Positions 12,095-22,929 of a stretch of DNA of 64,000 nucleotides are shown here, piece after piece. Source of the stretch: Polytrichum commune (Eukaryota > Streptophyta > Polytrichopsida > Polytrichales > Polytrichaceae); the NCBI GenBank assembly GCA_950295325.1, contig OX485807.1, positions 28,615,666 through 28,679,665 of the forward strand, given 5' to 3'. The position numbers and the translations under genes are program-made. Positions within the stretch are counted from its first letter, which is position 1; each line of letters opens with the position of its first letter. The notes beneath the pieces were generated by a model. It did no database searches. It had not been told where the DNA came from and was given only the letters and a program-made list of their open reading frames with translations.

Positions 12095-12419
12095 TGCCCC
12101 CCCTAGCAGATAAGGAGCCCCTCCAATCGGCTAGGAACAAACACACTCATCGGTAGAGGTGTTGAACATGATGAGGTTGTTGCTACATCTATACATATCC
12201 AATTGGGTAGTGGTAATCTAAGGAATTAAATTCATGGTTGAGGAAGTAAGCCAAGAACTGTAGGCTGGGTGTAATGTGAGCCCCATCCTTAATCGCCTTC
12301 AACAATTTATGTTGAATTCTTTGATAACTCTCCCAATGTGATTTTCAATCCCATAAAACTTCCGACCAACTAGATAACAACTTCACCACTAAGACATGTG
12401 ACAAACATCCACAAAGTCC
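12095..12419 (-). other. Non-coding tail of gypsy between pol and 3' LTR
   Basis: No reading frame of note is present. On the minus strand it ends in a purine-rich CTAGGGGGGG tract next to the LTR-associated block, a plausible primer site for plus-strand DNA synthesis. Confidence 0.4.
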
Positions 12420-12941
12420 CTAATCATGATCATTAATGGCCATGGAGTGGGAGGCTTTCCGACAACGAGGACAAACCCAATTGCCAAAAGGAAGAGTCAA
12501 AAGGGGAGGTGTCAAACATGCCATGTGCCATCCACGTTGACAATGGTCGCACAATAACATCGTTGCAGCTCCTTTCTTCTCTCCACACACATAACAAGGC
12601 AGACCCTGTGGTACAACCGCCAACTCGGGATGCACAGAGCCGTCGATGGGAAGGTGACATGGAGCACAATTCTTTGAATGCTCACGACATTCCCGTCCAT
12701 CCTTGCCTTCAAGCAATAATATACCACTTGGTAAAACATCTTTTACCCGCAAAATTGTGCGCCCAACCTTGACATCCAATGTCGTAGGCGCCTCCCGTTG
12801 CAAGTAAACATAATCTCCCTTGGAAAATCTACGAACCTGAGGTCGATAAGCTCCACTGCGGATCCGGGCATACCGTAATGTATCACGATGTTGAGCTATG
12901 TTTAAGTTCTCCATGGCCATAGGCATGGCCTTTTGAAAGAA
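12420..12941 (-). CDS. Integrase C-terminal region with terminal PHD finger
   Basis: The first ~90 residues hold the integrase C-terminal SH3-like region (FSKGDYVYLQRE) and end in HSKNCAPCHLP. Residues 111-155 of the open segment that starts at 12926 (12462-12596) form a complete C4HC3 PHD finger: CYVC, CDHC, GWH, MAC, CPRC, with the usual aromatic residue before the last Cys pair (NWVCPRC). PHD fingers commonly bind histone H3 tails, so this module may steer integration or tether the particle to chromatin, as chromodomains do in chromoviruses. It lies in the same frame as the integrase core, separated from it only by a TAA at 12942-12944. Confidence 0.85.
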   Translation of the reverse strand, partial: FFQKAMPMAMENLNIAQHRDTLRYARIRSGAYRPQVRRFSKGDYVYLQREAPTTLDVKVGRTILRVKDVLPSGILLLEGKDGRECREHSKNCAPCHLPIDGSVHPELAVVPQGLPCYVCGEKKGAATMLLCDHCQRGWHMACLTPPLLTLPFGNWVCPRCRKASHSMAINDHD

Positions 12942-14141
12942 TTATGCTCGGTCATAAAGACATTGAGCCCAAACATCTAGATCATCCAAGTCTACCACAG
13001 GAGCCAATTTCTTTCGCACGGAGCTAGGTAAAATTGGTTCCCGTCCATACAAGAGTTGGTAAGGACTATAGGATGCCAAAGATGTTTGCCTGCTGAAACG
13101 GTAACCCATTGCTATCCATGGTAACATCAAGTCCCAATCGCGATGGTTACCATGAAACAACCCATACTTCCACAAACCGCGTTTGACAGTCTGAACAACT
13201 CGTTCAGCTAAGCCATCTGCCTCAGGGTGATCTCTGGAAGTTGTTCGATGATCAATCAAAGCCTTAGTACATAAAGCCTCGAAAGATCCAAGAAATTCTT
13301 TCCCTTGATCTGTCAACACCTCTGCAGGTGCTCCAAACCGTGCCAAAACTCGATTAAGAAATGCCATAGCCGCCAATTCTGAGGAATTTTGGGGAAGAGC
13401 CACGAGTTCAATCCACTTACTAAAATGCTCCACCATCACAAATACATACTTTGCCCCACGTGGAGTGATAGTAAGCGGTCTGGCAAAATCCAAAGACCAA
13501 CGATATCCCAAACCCATAATAGGTAAAGGCTGAAGTTGAGGTGATAAAATATTAAAACTTGACCTGACCTGGTCACATACTTCACACCTAGAAACATAAG
13601 TGACAACCTGTTGATACATACCAGTCCACCAATATTGGTTGCGCAACATAGAGTGTGTCCTTCGCACTCCAAAATGTCCAAGCTCCTCGTGCACTTGCCG
13701 CACTAAAGAAGCTCTTTGATCTGGCCTTGGAACGATGCGCCTCATTCCGTTCGGCCACACACGAAATAACAAGCTGTTTGCCCAATGAAACCTTGTTATT
13801 CGATGGCTAACTCTATCTCGCTCCATAGCAGATAGTCCAAGAGGAAATATCCCTTGTTGAAGTTTGTGCAAGACCGCCTGGTCTTCCCACACATCACTAA
13901 CAACGAGAGATTTATCAACCTCCTCATCTTGTTCTTCCACAAGGATCTCAGCAGCCAATTCCGACATCATTGTAAGATATGTGGCAGCATGCCAACCCGA
14001 CACTGCCTCACGATTACAATCTCCATGCCACCTGGCTCCAATTAAATCCTTATCTGAAGGACTTGGATTGCGAGACAATCCGTTTGCATCTAAGTTGGCA
14101 ATTCTTGCTCGGTGAACAACTTCAAAGTCATATTCTTGAAG
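12942..14141 (-). CDS. Gypsy integrase: zinc-binding and DDE catalytic core
   Basis: The HHCC zinc-binding module is visible (HEELGHFGVRRTH followed by CEVCDQ). The catalytic core has the three acidic positions in SLDFA, LTDQGKEF and ADGLAERVVQ. The downstream W..GYR and LLYGREP stretches are typical of Ty3/gypsy integrases. The segment reads without a stop for about 400 codons, in phase with RNase H upstream (TAA at 14142-14144 between them) and the PHD segment downstream. Confidence 0.93.
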   Translation of the reverse strand, partial: LQEYDFEVVHRARIANLDANGLSRNPSPSDKDLIGARWHGDCNREAVSGWHAATYLTMMSELAAEILVEEQDEEVDKSLVVSDVWEDQAVLHKLQQGIFPLGLSAMERDRVSHRITRFHWANSLLFRVWPNGMRRIVPRPDQRASLVRQVHEELGHFGVRRTHSMLRNQYWWTGMYQQVVTYVSRCEVCDQVRSSFNILSPQLQPLPIMGLGYRWSLDFARPLTITPRGAKYVFVMVEHFSKWIELVALPQNSSELAAMAFLNRVLARFGAPAEVLTDQGKEFLGSFEALCTKALIDHRTTSRDHPEADGLAERVVQTVKRGLWKYGLFHGNHRDWDLMLPWIAMGYRFSRQTSLASYSPYQLLYGREPILPSSVRKKLAPVVDLDDLDVWAQCLYDRA

Positions 14142-14522
14142 TTACAATGCCCACCTAGCAAATTTCCCGGTGAGTTTATTTGATTTCATAAGCCATTTTA
14201 AAGGCTGATGATCAGTCACCAAAGTAAATTTTTGCCCATATAAATAAGGTCGAAAATGTGCAATGGCCCAAACAGCCGCCAAGGCCTCGCCTTCATAAGA
14301 AGAATAATTAGATTCAGCATTATTATTGCTTCTAGATGCATAAGCCACCACATATTCCTTTCCCTCTTCATCTTTCTGTGTTAATACCACTCCCAATCCC
14401 ACTGCACTCCAATCCGTGTGCAATTGAAAAGCTCTAGACATATCCGGGCGTTGAAGCACTGGCGCTGAACCGAGCCTCTGCTGTAATGTATCAAATGCAT
14501 GTTGTTGTTCCCGACTCCAAAT
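14142..14522 (-). pseudogene. RNase H domain of gypsy pol
   Basis: Catalytic-type positions are visible in LHTDWSAVGLG, YEGEALAAVWA and VTDHQPLKWL. The domain joins the reverse transcriptase in the same frame. It is bounded by a TGA at 14523-14525, in a context expecting Trp, and a TAA at 14142-14144, in a context compatible with Gln. Confidence 0.9.
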
Positions 14523-15562
14523 TCATGGTTGGTCTTTCCCCGTGAGAATGGTGAGAGGTTTGGCAATCAAACTAAAGTTTTTGACAAACCTTCTATAATA
14601 ATTTGCCAATCCTAGAAATGCCCGAAGTCGTGGTACATCACTAGGTGCGGGAATTTTGTGCAAAGCATCCACCTTCGCCTGTTGCACACCAAGACCGCCA
14701 GGAACAATCATGTGGCCTAAATAGGGCAATCGATCATGGAAAAACTTACATTTGCCATGATGTAAACGGAGTCCCCACTGTTATAGTCGTTCAAATACCG
14801 CTTGCAAATGTCTCACATGATCCTGTGGACTATTACTAAAGATGATAGCATCATCAATGTAACATCTAGCAAACGGTAAACCAGCCAATAATTGGTCCAT
14901 CACCCGCTGAAATTTAGCTGGTGCATTCTTAAGACCAAATGGCAAAAATTTCCAATGATAAAGTTGATCCTTGCCATCTTTATCAATTCCCCAAAATGCG
15001 GTCTTCATCCGATCACCCAACAACAAAGGTAATTGATGATAACCAGACCTCAAATCCAGAGTGCTGAAAATTCTAGCAAATCCCAGTGCATCAAACAACT
15101 CCTCTGGCATTGGCATTGGATATCGATCCGACTTGGTCTTGCGGTTGATTGGACGATAATCACCACACATCCGTTTTCCGTCCAGTTGCCAAAGATATCT
15201 TTCTTTGAAGGCATAACCGTGGCACAAGCATACTCTCCATTGGAGAGTTCAATCAATTCCGCTGCCAATAATTCTTGACATCGAGTTTGAACACCCAACC
15301 TTTCAGATGTACTAAGTCTGTACGGCCGTCTGAAAATAGGATGGTCGTCCTCGAGTTGAATACGAACAAGTTTACCTTTATATCCTTCAAGATCATGAAG
15401 ACTAAAGGCAAAACAATTACGGTAAGAGCGAATAAATGCCCGTACCTTTCGTGCTTCGACACCAGTAAATTTTGGCCCCACTTCAATTGGCCAATCGTCA
15501 AACTCCGTGGTTTCCTTCTTCATAGAAGGATTGCCACTTGGTGCCAGCACAACCTGTGATTG
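14523..15562 (-). pseudogene. Gypsy reverse transcriptase
   Basis: The N-terminal part (frame open 15550-15050) covers the connector and finger region. The palm continues in another frame with CGDYRPINR, LDLRSGYHQ, FLPFGLKNAPA and the active-site YIDDAIIFS. The thumb side follows with PYLGHMIVPGG and LGLANYYRRF. Damage consists of one frameshift near 15170-15200, a TAA at 14781-14783 and a TGA at 14523-14525. The N-terminal frame is the same one used by the methyltransferase upstream. Confidence 0.92.
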
Positions 15563-15879
15563 CTAGTCCGTGGAGAGGGCAACACCTTTGCCCCCATCAT
15601 CTGTACTTGAATCCAAATGCGTATTCTCTCCACTACAATCAGTTTGTGTAGCTAAATAGCTACCTATATATGAAGTGTCACCAAGAAATAGGAGTGGAAA
15701 CATTTTATGGGCCTCCAACTTCCCAAAATCTTAGGCCAAAGCCGAAAAAATACGTTGGGCTCGAAACTCTTCCGCAACCTGTTGTTTCAAAGAAAATAAT
15801 TCCTCGGTGTCATTGACCTCCATGTGATCCTTGGATTGCGGCTCCATTGCCCGCTGACCATTGTTCTCTGCCCTCAGAG
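15563..15879 (-). pseudogene. Pol linker between methyltransferase and reverse transcriptase
   Basis: The stretch is readable in the methyltransferase/RT frame as a Glu/Gln-rich linker, interrupted by TAA (15731-15733) and TAG (15563-15565). No domain is recognised. Its open, in-phase nature shows that the methyltransferase belongs to the same polyprotein as the reverse transcriptase. Confidence 0.6.
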
Positions 15880-16942
15880 GAAGCTATTGGTCATCCATAC
15901 GTTGTTGAGCAGCAAGACAAATTCCAATTATCCACACAATGCTATTGAGATCCATAGCTTGTCCCAATAGGAAACGTCTCTGACCTTCCTGAAGCCCATG
16001 AGCAGCCGTGGTGCCTGTAGGAAAACCCATGGCTCGTTCCCGCTCATCTGTCGTAGGCTCATCATGAGTTTGGGATTTTTAATCCCAAACCATGCCTGGT
16101 CCACGAGATCGAAATGCAAAAGATTGTGGATATGTCACAAAAGTAGGTAGTGCACCTCTCGGAATTCCCACCTTGTTAATTAATGCAAATGGCAAGGTGT
16201 CATCCTTGATAACTGCCAAAGAAACACGATGAGCATCTAAAATGTCATCCACCTTGCGATTCATAAGGCGGGGAATGCGGGTGATCGCCGCTGAAAGCAC
16301 CTGAGGTGATACCAAATTGGTCCAAAACCAACGAGGCCGATGAGCAAAGGATCCCAAGGATGCAGCATCCAGAAATGTTGGAGTACCCAGAATTTGGTTA
16401 ATGTACTCACCATCCTTCACCACTTTGTGCCGTGTATCACCCAATAATGACACATTTTCAAAAATGTACCCTGGCGGAGTTGATTGGTGGGTAAACCACC
16501 ATTGTGTCAATCGCATCAAATCCGCGAACAAACTAGACCTAGGATCATCCAAACCCTGGCCAGTTCCTGCCCGTGAATGGCCTTGACAAGGCCATCCTGC
16601 AATAATTAAATCCACGTGGCCCAATCTTCTCAAATCCTCATCATTAATCATAGTGACATCTTGAGGAAGTTGACCACAACATCCAAGAATGGCAGTGGCT
16701 GACAATTGTGCGGGGTACCTCAACAACAATTGTTGAATGTAGTGTCGGACGGCTCTGTTGGCTACATATCCATTATCCACATGAATATATCGCCTAACTG
16801 TAATCCCAGCCTCCAACACTGCCGCCAAACCTGTGCCAATGCCCCCAAAGATTTCTACAAAGGACAATACCTTCAGGTGGTGGTTGCCAACGAATGGGTT
16901 AAGCAAAAGAAAATGAGGATGACGTTGGAGGTGTCTCTCCAA
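15880..16942 (-). pseudogene. C5-cytosine DNA methyltransferase domain inside gypsy pol
   Basis: This enzyme class transfers a methyl group from S-adenosylmethionine to cytosine in DNA. Motif I is FGGIGTG (16829-16849); the acidic motif-II-like residue is in IHVDNG; motif IV is WPCQGHS with the catalytic Cys (PCQ 16583-16591). Motif VI is IFENV (ENV 16451-16459) and motif VIII HRPRWFWTN. After a variable target-recognition stretch and one TAA (16079-16081), motif IX/X follows as AMGFPTG (16013-16033) and GQRRFLLGQAMD (15950-15985). All catalytic motifs are therefore present in order in about 340 residues. PCQGxS with downstream AGxxxGxxDxRSxLF recalls Dcm/DNMT1-type enzymes, whereas HRPRWFW and the motif IX/X region recall DNMT3/DRM. 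Its frame differs from the protease (shift near 16900-16940) but equals that of the reverse transcriptase start. Confidence 0.92.
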
Positions 16943-17721
16943 GCCCCAAATCCGCTACAATGTGTCGACAATGGTCGGATAACTCCTTAGGAGTACGCCA
17001 TGGTGGAGGTGGATCCTTGAAATGTCGAGCATAAATTTGTAAAAATGGCAAAATTTGTTGTTTTGCTACATTACAAGCGTAGTCCAATGTTTCCTCCAAC
17101 AAAACTGGAGCACAAGGCAAATCCGCAACTGAACCGCTACAACCAAACATTGCCTCCGCAACCATAGTCATAGAAGTAGCTGCAAATGCTACAGGAATAA
17201 ATACCTTCTTGCCATCTCTAGAAGACCATCCCGGTCTAATCCATGCCTTTTCAGTCCAATTATCCAAACCAAAGCCAAGTGGATAAAGAGCTTGCTGACC
17301 AACAAGTATATCATAGTTGGTAGCATTAGTAACAACACACTTCATTAACAAATGGATGTATGTAGGTCCTGCCCCCACATTAAAAATCAAACGTAGAGGT
17401 GTCTTGGTGTAACCTATTGCATGTTCAGTGCCCCCTACTGAAGTCATAATTGTGAATGGACAAGGATCTAAGTTTGCTGGCGTCAATCCAAGACTGTCAG
17501 CAAGTCCTTTGCCAATCATAACCGGTTGAGCACCGGAATCCATCATAACTCTCAGTGGTGTAGCACGAATAGTAGGCATATCCGCGCGTGAAACGACAAA
17601 CAAAGATTTGTCGTTCATCAGCCGTACAACTCCAGGTTGCAAATTATGCCGCTCGCGAGCAGGCCTTGCAGACACTATAAGAAACCTGCGTTTTTGGGGT
17701 CGTTTTAGGTAAACGGGTTTT
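16899..17721 (-). CDS. Gypsy aspartic protease region
   Basis: The aspartic protease signature MMDSGAQPVMIG sits about 75 residues into the open segment, followed by the usual beta-rich fold including NYDILVGQQALYPLG. Retropepsins cut the Gag-Pol polyprotein. The frame continues gag across the CACTA insertion site: with the insertion and one GTTTT copy removed, gag and protease are in the same phase. The frame ends at about 16899, overlapping the methyltransferase frame, probably because of a mutation near 16900-16940. Confidence 0.88.
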
Positions 17722-17726
17722 GTTTT
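17722..17726. repeat. Left target duplication of the CACTA insertion (GTTTT)
   Basis: GTTTT here and at 29646-29650 flank the insertion. Joining them restores one continuous gag-protease reading phase. The CACTA family normally makes 3 bp duplications, so only part of the five may be true duplication. Confidence 0.6.
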
Positions 17727-18700
17727 CACAGATGTCACTATGTCCGGCAAAAAACATGCTCAGTATTGTAAATTTAAATGGATGTTGCGGGAAACATGTA
17801 ACAGAATTATGCACGACATGTAGATGTTGTGAAGGACGGGCATGTTTTGTTGGATGTCATTTCAATCATGTAGACGTTCTCCAGCAACGTGTGCGAGAAA
17901 CATAAGCACGCCACGTCATCCCCACAGGTCAACCTCTGTGCATGTATAGTCACACTGGTCGTAATGGGCAGATTTACAGAGCTGCCCGGGAAAAAAAATG
18001 TAGGGGAATGGGCAGCTACGTGCGGTTAGCTATGGGAATGGAGCTTCTTCCTAAACAATTTAGGGAATGCCACATAAAGTCCGCATAATCGCTGAATATG
18101 GTGATTTGCTAGCTTCATATTGTCCTCGTACCCATTGAAATATTTTCTGATTGTGAACAAGAGAACAAAGACTTTTGAGGTTTATAGTGTCTTTATGTCT
18201 TTGCCATAATGTCCACATCTTCGGTAAACAATGTAAGACATGAAGGGCACGACTCCCTTTTGTGTTTGTGGCAGTACCGACATTGTAGGTGTACATTGTT
18301 TTTAATTTTATAAGCTTTTCATGTGTTCATTTGAGCTTGCGGCCTATAATTTAAATTCAAATACACAAAGAATCTTCCAATCATTGAAAAATGTGGCACT
18401 TTATTCATCATAAAAACCCGAAAATACATGCGTGGAACTATTCTTGCTCTTATCCAGAGGCTCATGGCCACATTACATAGTGAAATGAACACCCGCTCAT
18501 GCTGAAAATAATGCGCGAAACATATTGTCATCCGTTGGTACATCGTTGATCAGTCAACTGTAGTGGACATTTTTGTGGACGCATGAGTAGACGTCAACTT
18601 TGACATTGGGTTCCTGTCCTGCATGACATGTGTTGTGACACTCTTCGGTACATTGGATGCCACGTGCGCTGTGACGTTGCTTCAGGTGCTTTGGGTCGTC
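17727..18700. repeat. Left subterminal region of CACTA
   Basis: No gene is present. Short repeated words such as ACATGT, GTAGA(T/C)GTT and a GCCACGTCATCC box resemble the subterminal binding sites of CACTA elements. Confidence 0.45.
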
Positions 18701-18706
18701 GCCATT

Positions 18707-21700
18707 TCACTGTGTTTCTTCATGGTCTTCTGGCCCACGATCATCTGCTGCTGCTGGGATGTACACCCCGCCGTCTGTTGCAGGCTCCCTAGTGGGCTCC
18801 ACGTCTTCCAGCTGTGGTTGTAAACCCAAGAAGTCAGCGTCGTTTCCCACATCTATTATGTTTGGCATAGGGTGGTTGATTTGTAGTTTTCTGCGTCTAC
18901 CCCTCACGTCCATTCGACATACAACCTTCCATCCTGGCCTCGTCGGGTCGTTGGAAAAGAAGACTTGTTGACAATGCAATGGAAATGCAAAAGAATTTGA
19001 GTACACTTTGCCATCCATGCGGTTGAAGTTGGCAACAGTGAAGCCATACCGATCCCGTTCGATGTTTGGATGTCGAGAATCCTGGCTTGTGCGGACCCAA
19101 TCGCATACTAGCACAGTCGTGCAATGGTTTCTATAGTCCAACTCTAAAATCTCCTCAATGTAACCCACATACTCCTCGGTTGTCTCTATGGGTTCCCCAT
19201 TTCGCAAGCCCCACGGTACTTGCCGTGTGAAAGAGGCCACAACACATGAATCACGCGTGACGAGGCCGCCCTCAGCGCTACGGACCCGGAAATGCATGCC
19301 AAATGCATACATTTTCCAGTGTGAGATAGCATATCGTTCGGGAGGTTGCGCGTACTAGAGGACATCATCGTCGACATGCTCGCCTGGCTGGCGTTGAAAA
19401 GTCAGTTGCGACGTCAACCATGATGCAAAACGTGGTAGATCCTGCAGTTCCGAGGGGTAGCGCACTGCCACGGAAGGATGGCGGCGGTGAAACATGCGCC
19501 GAAATTCCTCCCTCTCTTTCCAGCGCTCTACTCTAGCCGCCATGTATTCCCTACAAATAACCAAGTGTCAAGTTATTGCGATTGTGTGTCCACCTCATAA
19601 GCAATAAAAATGAACGCGTAACAAGATTGCACATCAACACGTATATCAGATGCAACGGTCTCTGTCAATACCGGTGTCACAAGGGACACCGTCTCCAACA
19701 CATCCTCAGGGTGACCAAAGCATGCTAGAGAATATAAAACATGGAGGCATGGACACATGTTCAGGGGTTCCACTCACTCTCGGTGAGTCTTCAAGGAAGA
19801 GGCATTGTCCAAAACAAATGCATGTGCATAGTTGCGGAACTCATCGGACATCTTCCGCTTTTGTTGTGCGTTGCAACGGAGAATCTCATCATTCATGATT
19901 GCGTCTTCTTCAACATCCCATACCCGATGTGTTGTTCCTCTGTACTGATGCATGTACTCGGTGCAAAAACCTAGCGTGTCATCCATTTGATAACCTTCCG
20001 CTATGTTGCCCTCCGGATGTGCAAGTGTTCTCATATAGTCCTTCAATGTTTTCATGTATCGTTCTATTGGATACATCCACCGACAGTGCATTGGACCGCA
20101 CGTAAACAATTGTTCCACCAAATGCACGGGAAGATGCGTCATAACGTTCATAAATGTCGGAGGAAACTCTTTCTCCAAGACACACGTCGCCATCACCACG
20201 TCCAACATCATAATCTGTGCGTCTCCTTCCCTCACCTCTTTGGCGCAAAGTCTTTGGAAAACTCTGCTCATTTTAATTATAGCAACGCGCACGCTTTCGT
20301 CTAGTATGTTCCGTATAGCCAAAGGTAAAATCTGCATCATGCATCACATTGTAGTTCAGATTGACATTGTGTCTCCTCCTGACAGACATCACCCAAAACA
20401 CAACGATAAGCATGCATCGTTGTTGGAGCACTGTCCGATGAACGTCTACATGGACGACCTCACCTCAACAACGTTTGTATGACATCATGGACGACGTCAA
20501 GTGTTGTCTACCTTCACAACTAAGCCGCATTGATACAGGATGGCGTACTAGAATTTGAGAAAGCTTGCCTGCTGCATCAGAACGTGGTAATCGTGTGTTT
20601 TCATGTACTGCAGTTTGCCATCCGCAAGTCGCTTGTGAATGCTACCAACATAGTTTGTGGGTGTCCGAATGTTGGAGATGATTCCCACAAATTGTGTGCG
20701 TTCATTTGCCCTGAATACATAGGGAGGATGTGGCATATAGTACCCATCACGTTCTCGCCGGGGGGGTTGCAACCATATCTCTTGGCGGATGCCCATGTCC
20801 TCAGCATCTACCCTGTTTCCGGGACTATCATTCATGCCCAAGAGAGTCTTCAATATGTTCTCGCACAAATTCTTCTCACAATGCATGACATCGAGGATGT
20901 GCCGTTCTAGTAGATGCTGCACAAGACACATAACATGTACCATCAATGTAAAGCCAACGCAGTGCACGCCAACTCCTCAAAGACCTCCGGGTACCATGTC
21001 CAACAAGAACATCATAAACCTCGTCAGACGTCCTTGTGGATGTCCTTCCGTCATACGCGTCTGGCTTTGCAGGCGATGTGTCTACTTAAACATTGTCATT
21101 GAACACGAACGCCAAACATGGAGTGACATATAGGCCTCACCTTCTAGTAATCTAGCTCGTACAAAGCGCTCAATCGTTTCACACCTGTGGCGTGCACAGG
21201 ATCGTTGGGTCCGTTCTCTCTCCCACCCATCTGTAGGTATGATTCGCGCCACGCTGCATACCGAATGACATCCCCTCCCGTCATGACCTTTGGCTTCGGA
21301 CGGTGTTCTTGCATGCCATTAAATCTTCTATTGCGGCGATACGGGTGGTGTCGTGGTAAGTATCGATGAATGCCTCCGTATACAATCTTGGAGCCCCTAA
21401 TGCTCCTGTTCAGTAACATGTCCCATGTTTTTGCCATCCTCGCATCCGTGTCTGGTCCACAACAAGGGCACTCCTTGTAGCCCTTACAAGTAAGACCAGA
21501 AATGAGGCCATATGCGGGGAAATCGGAAATGGTCCACATAAGTAAGGCACGCAAGGTGAAAGTGCGATTCCCCCGCGGTTGTGAGAAGTCTAGTGCTTCC
21601 ACCCCATGCCAAAGTTCTTGGAGCTCCTTCAATAGTGGACGTATGAACACATCAATATTTGCAGAGGATGGCGACTTCTTTCCTGAAATCAATATGCACA

Positions 21701-22910
21701 ATGATATGAAAAACATTTTTGTCACCAACCATGGGTTGAAGTTGTAAATCAGAATCAACACCGGCCACGTTGACCAGTTGGTGTTGCTTAGCTTGAAAGG
21801 ATTCACCCCATCCAGTGCTAGAGCCAGTCGCATGTTCCGGTCGTCACGTCTAAAATTGCCGAACGCGATGTCCGAGTTGACGTGCTTCCATGCCGGACTG
21901 TCGACCACTGAACGCATGATGCCGTCAGTACTGACGTGTTTGGTGTGGCCTGTCAATAGACGCGCTATCTCAGACGAGCGCCACATCCATTTGAACCTTG
22001 GAATTAGGGGGAAGTGTCGGATTACTCTCGCGGCAATGTTGTTGCTGCCATCTATCCATCGTCTTTGTGTGCACTTCGGACATACATCCAGTGTTGCATA
22101 TTCTTCGTCAAATAGAATACAACCATTGGGGCACGCATGGATGTTATTGTAGTTCAAACCCAGCCGGCGGATGCTCTTCCGAGCCGCATAATGAGTTTTC
22201 GGCAATTTGTTGGGCACTGGCAACAAATCACCTGACAAAAAACGAAACAACTCGTCAGTGAATGTGTTGCTCACGCGGAACACCGAGCACATGTTCATGA
22301 TGATGATTGTAGCCGACACTACACTCATTTTTGAGCCCGGGTACAATGCCGTGGTGGCTTCCGTGTACAAACCGTCCAATTCGTCTTCAATGTCGATGTC
22401 TTCCTCGTCCTCCACATGTAAGGGTCCTTCGTCCTCGGCCTCTTCATGCAGTGCATCCCCTCTGCCTAAGGCCTCTAGCACTTGCCGCTCGACCTCGTGG
22501 AATTTGTCCAGGAGGGGGGGTGGTTGTTCTTCGTCAACTCCTCCATTGTCAACGTCCAAATGAACACGTGTTGTGTCCGTTGGGATGTTTTCTATGACAT
22601 CGTTGTCACAACAGATGTCCTTGACCCACATTCCACCCGGTGGATAGCCCTCTGGGGGGTCTCCGCCTAGTAAAGACTTACGCAAAAATGGATCGCGACC
22701 AACCGCCGCATGGTGTTGTCTTATGACTTGGATGCTTTTCCTGCGACCACCCTTGCATTCTCTGCAAGGACACCTAAATGATCGTACATTATGCTCCGTC
22801 GCCACGCGCAATTCCGTGTGAAGTATGATGTCCCCAATAGGCACATGGCGTAGCGTGCGGCCATCTTCAGTGACACGAATGGTCGCACCTCGACGCTGCG
22901 CCGAGCCCAT
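18707..22910 (-). pseudogene. TNP2-type CACTA transposase gene, four exons, two UAG stops
   Basis: Exons read 22910(ATG)-21141, 20916-20569, 20331-19778 and 19550-18707, all joining in phase to ~1171 codons. Exon 1 has the transposase-associated CPCREC zinc region, an acidic linker and the Transposase_21 (TNP2) core. Exon 2 carries RHILDVMHCEKN, exon 3 the DUF4218-like part, exon 4 the DUF4216-like part (NFNRMDGKVYSN). Intron 2 has a GC donor (CAG/GCAAGC). A TAG at 21144-21146 replaces what is normally Trp (ELPYWK-like context) one codon before the first splice donor, and a second TAG lies at 19355-19357. A short upstream exon near 23277-23070 is possible, so the start is provisional. Confidence 0.85.
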
Positions 22911-22929
22911 ATGGCTCCCCCGTTGCAAT

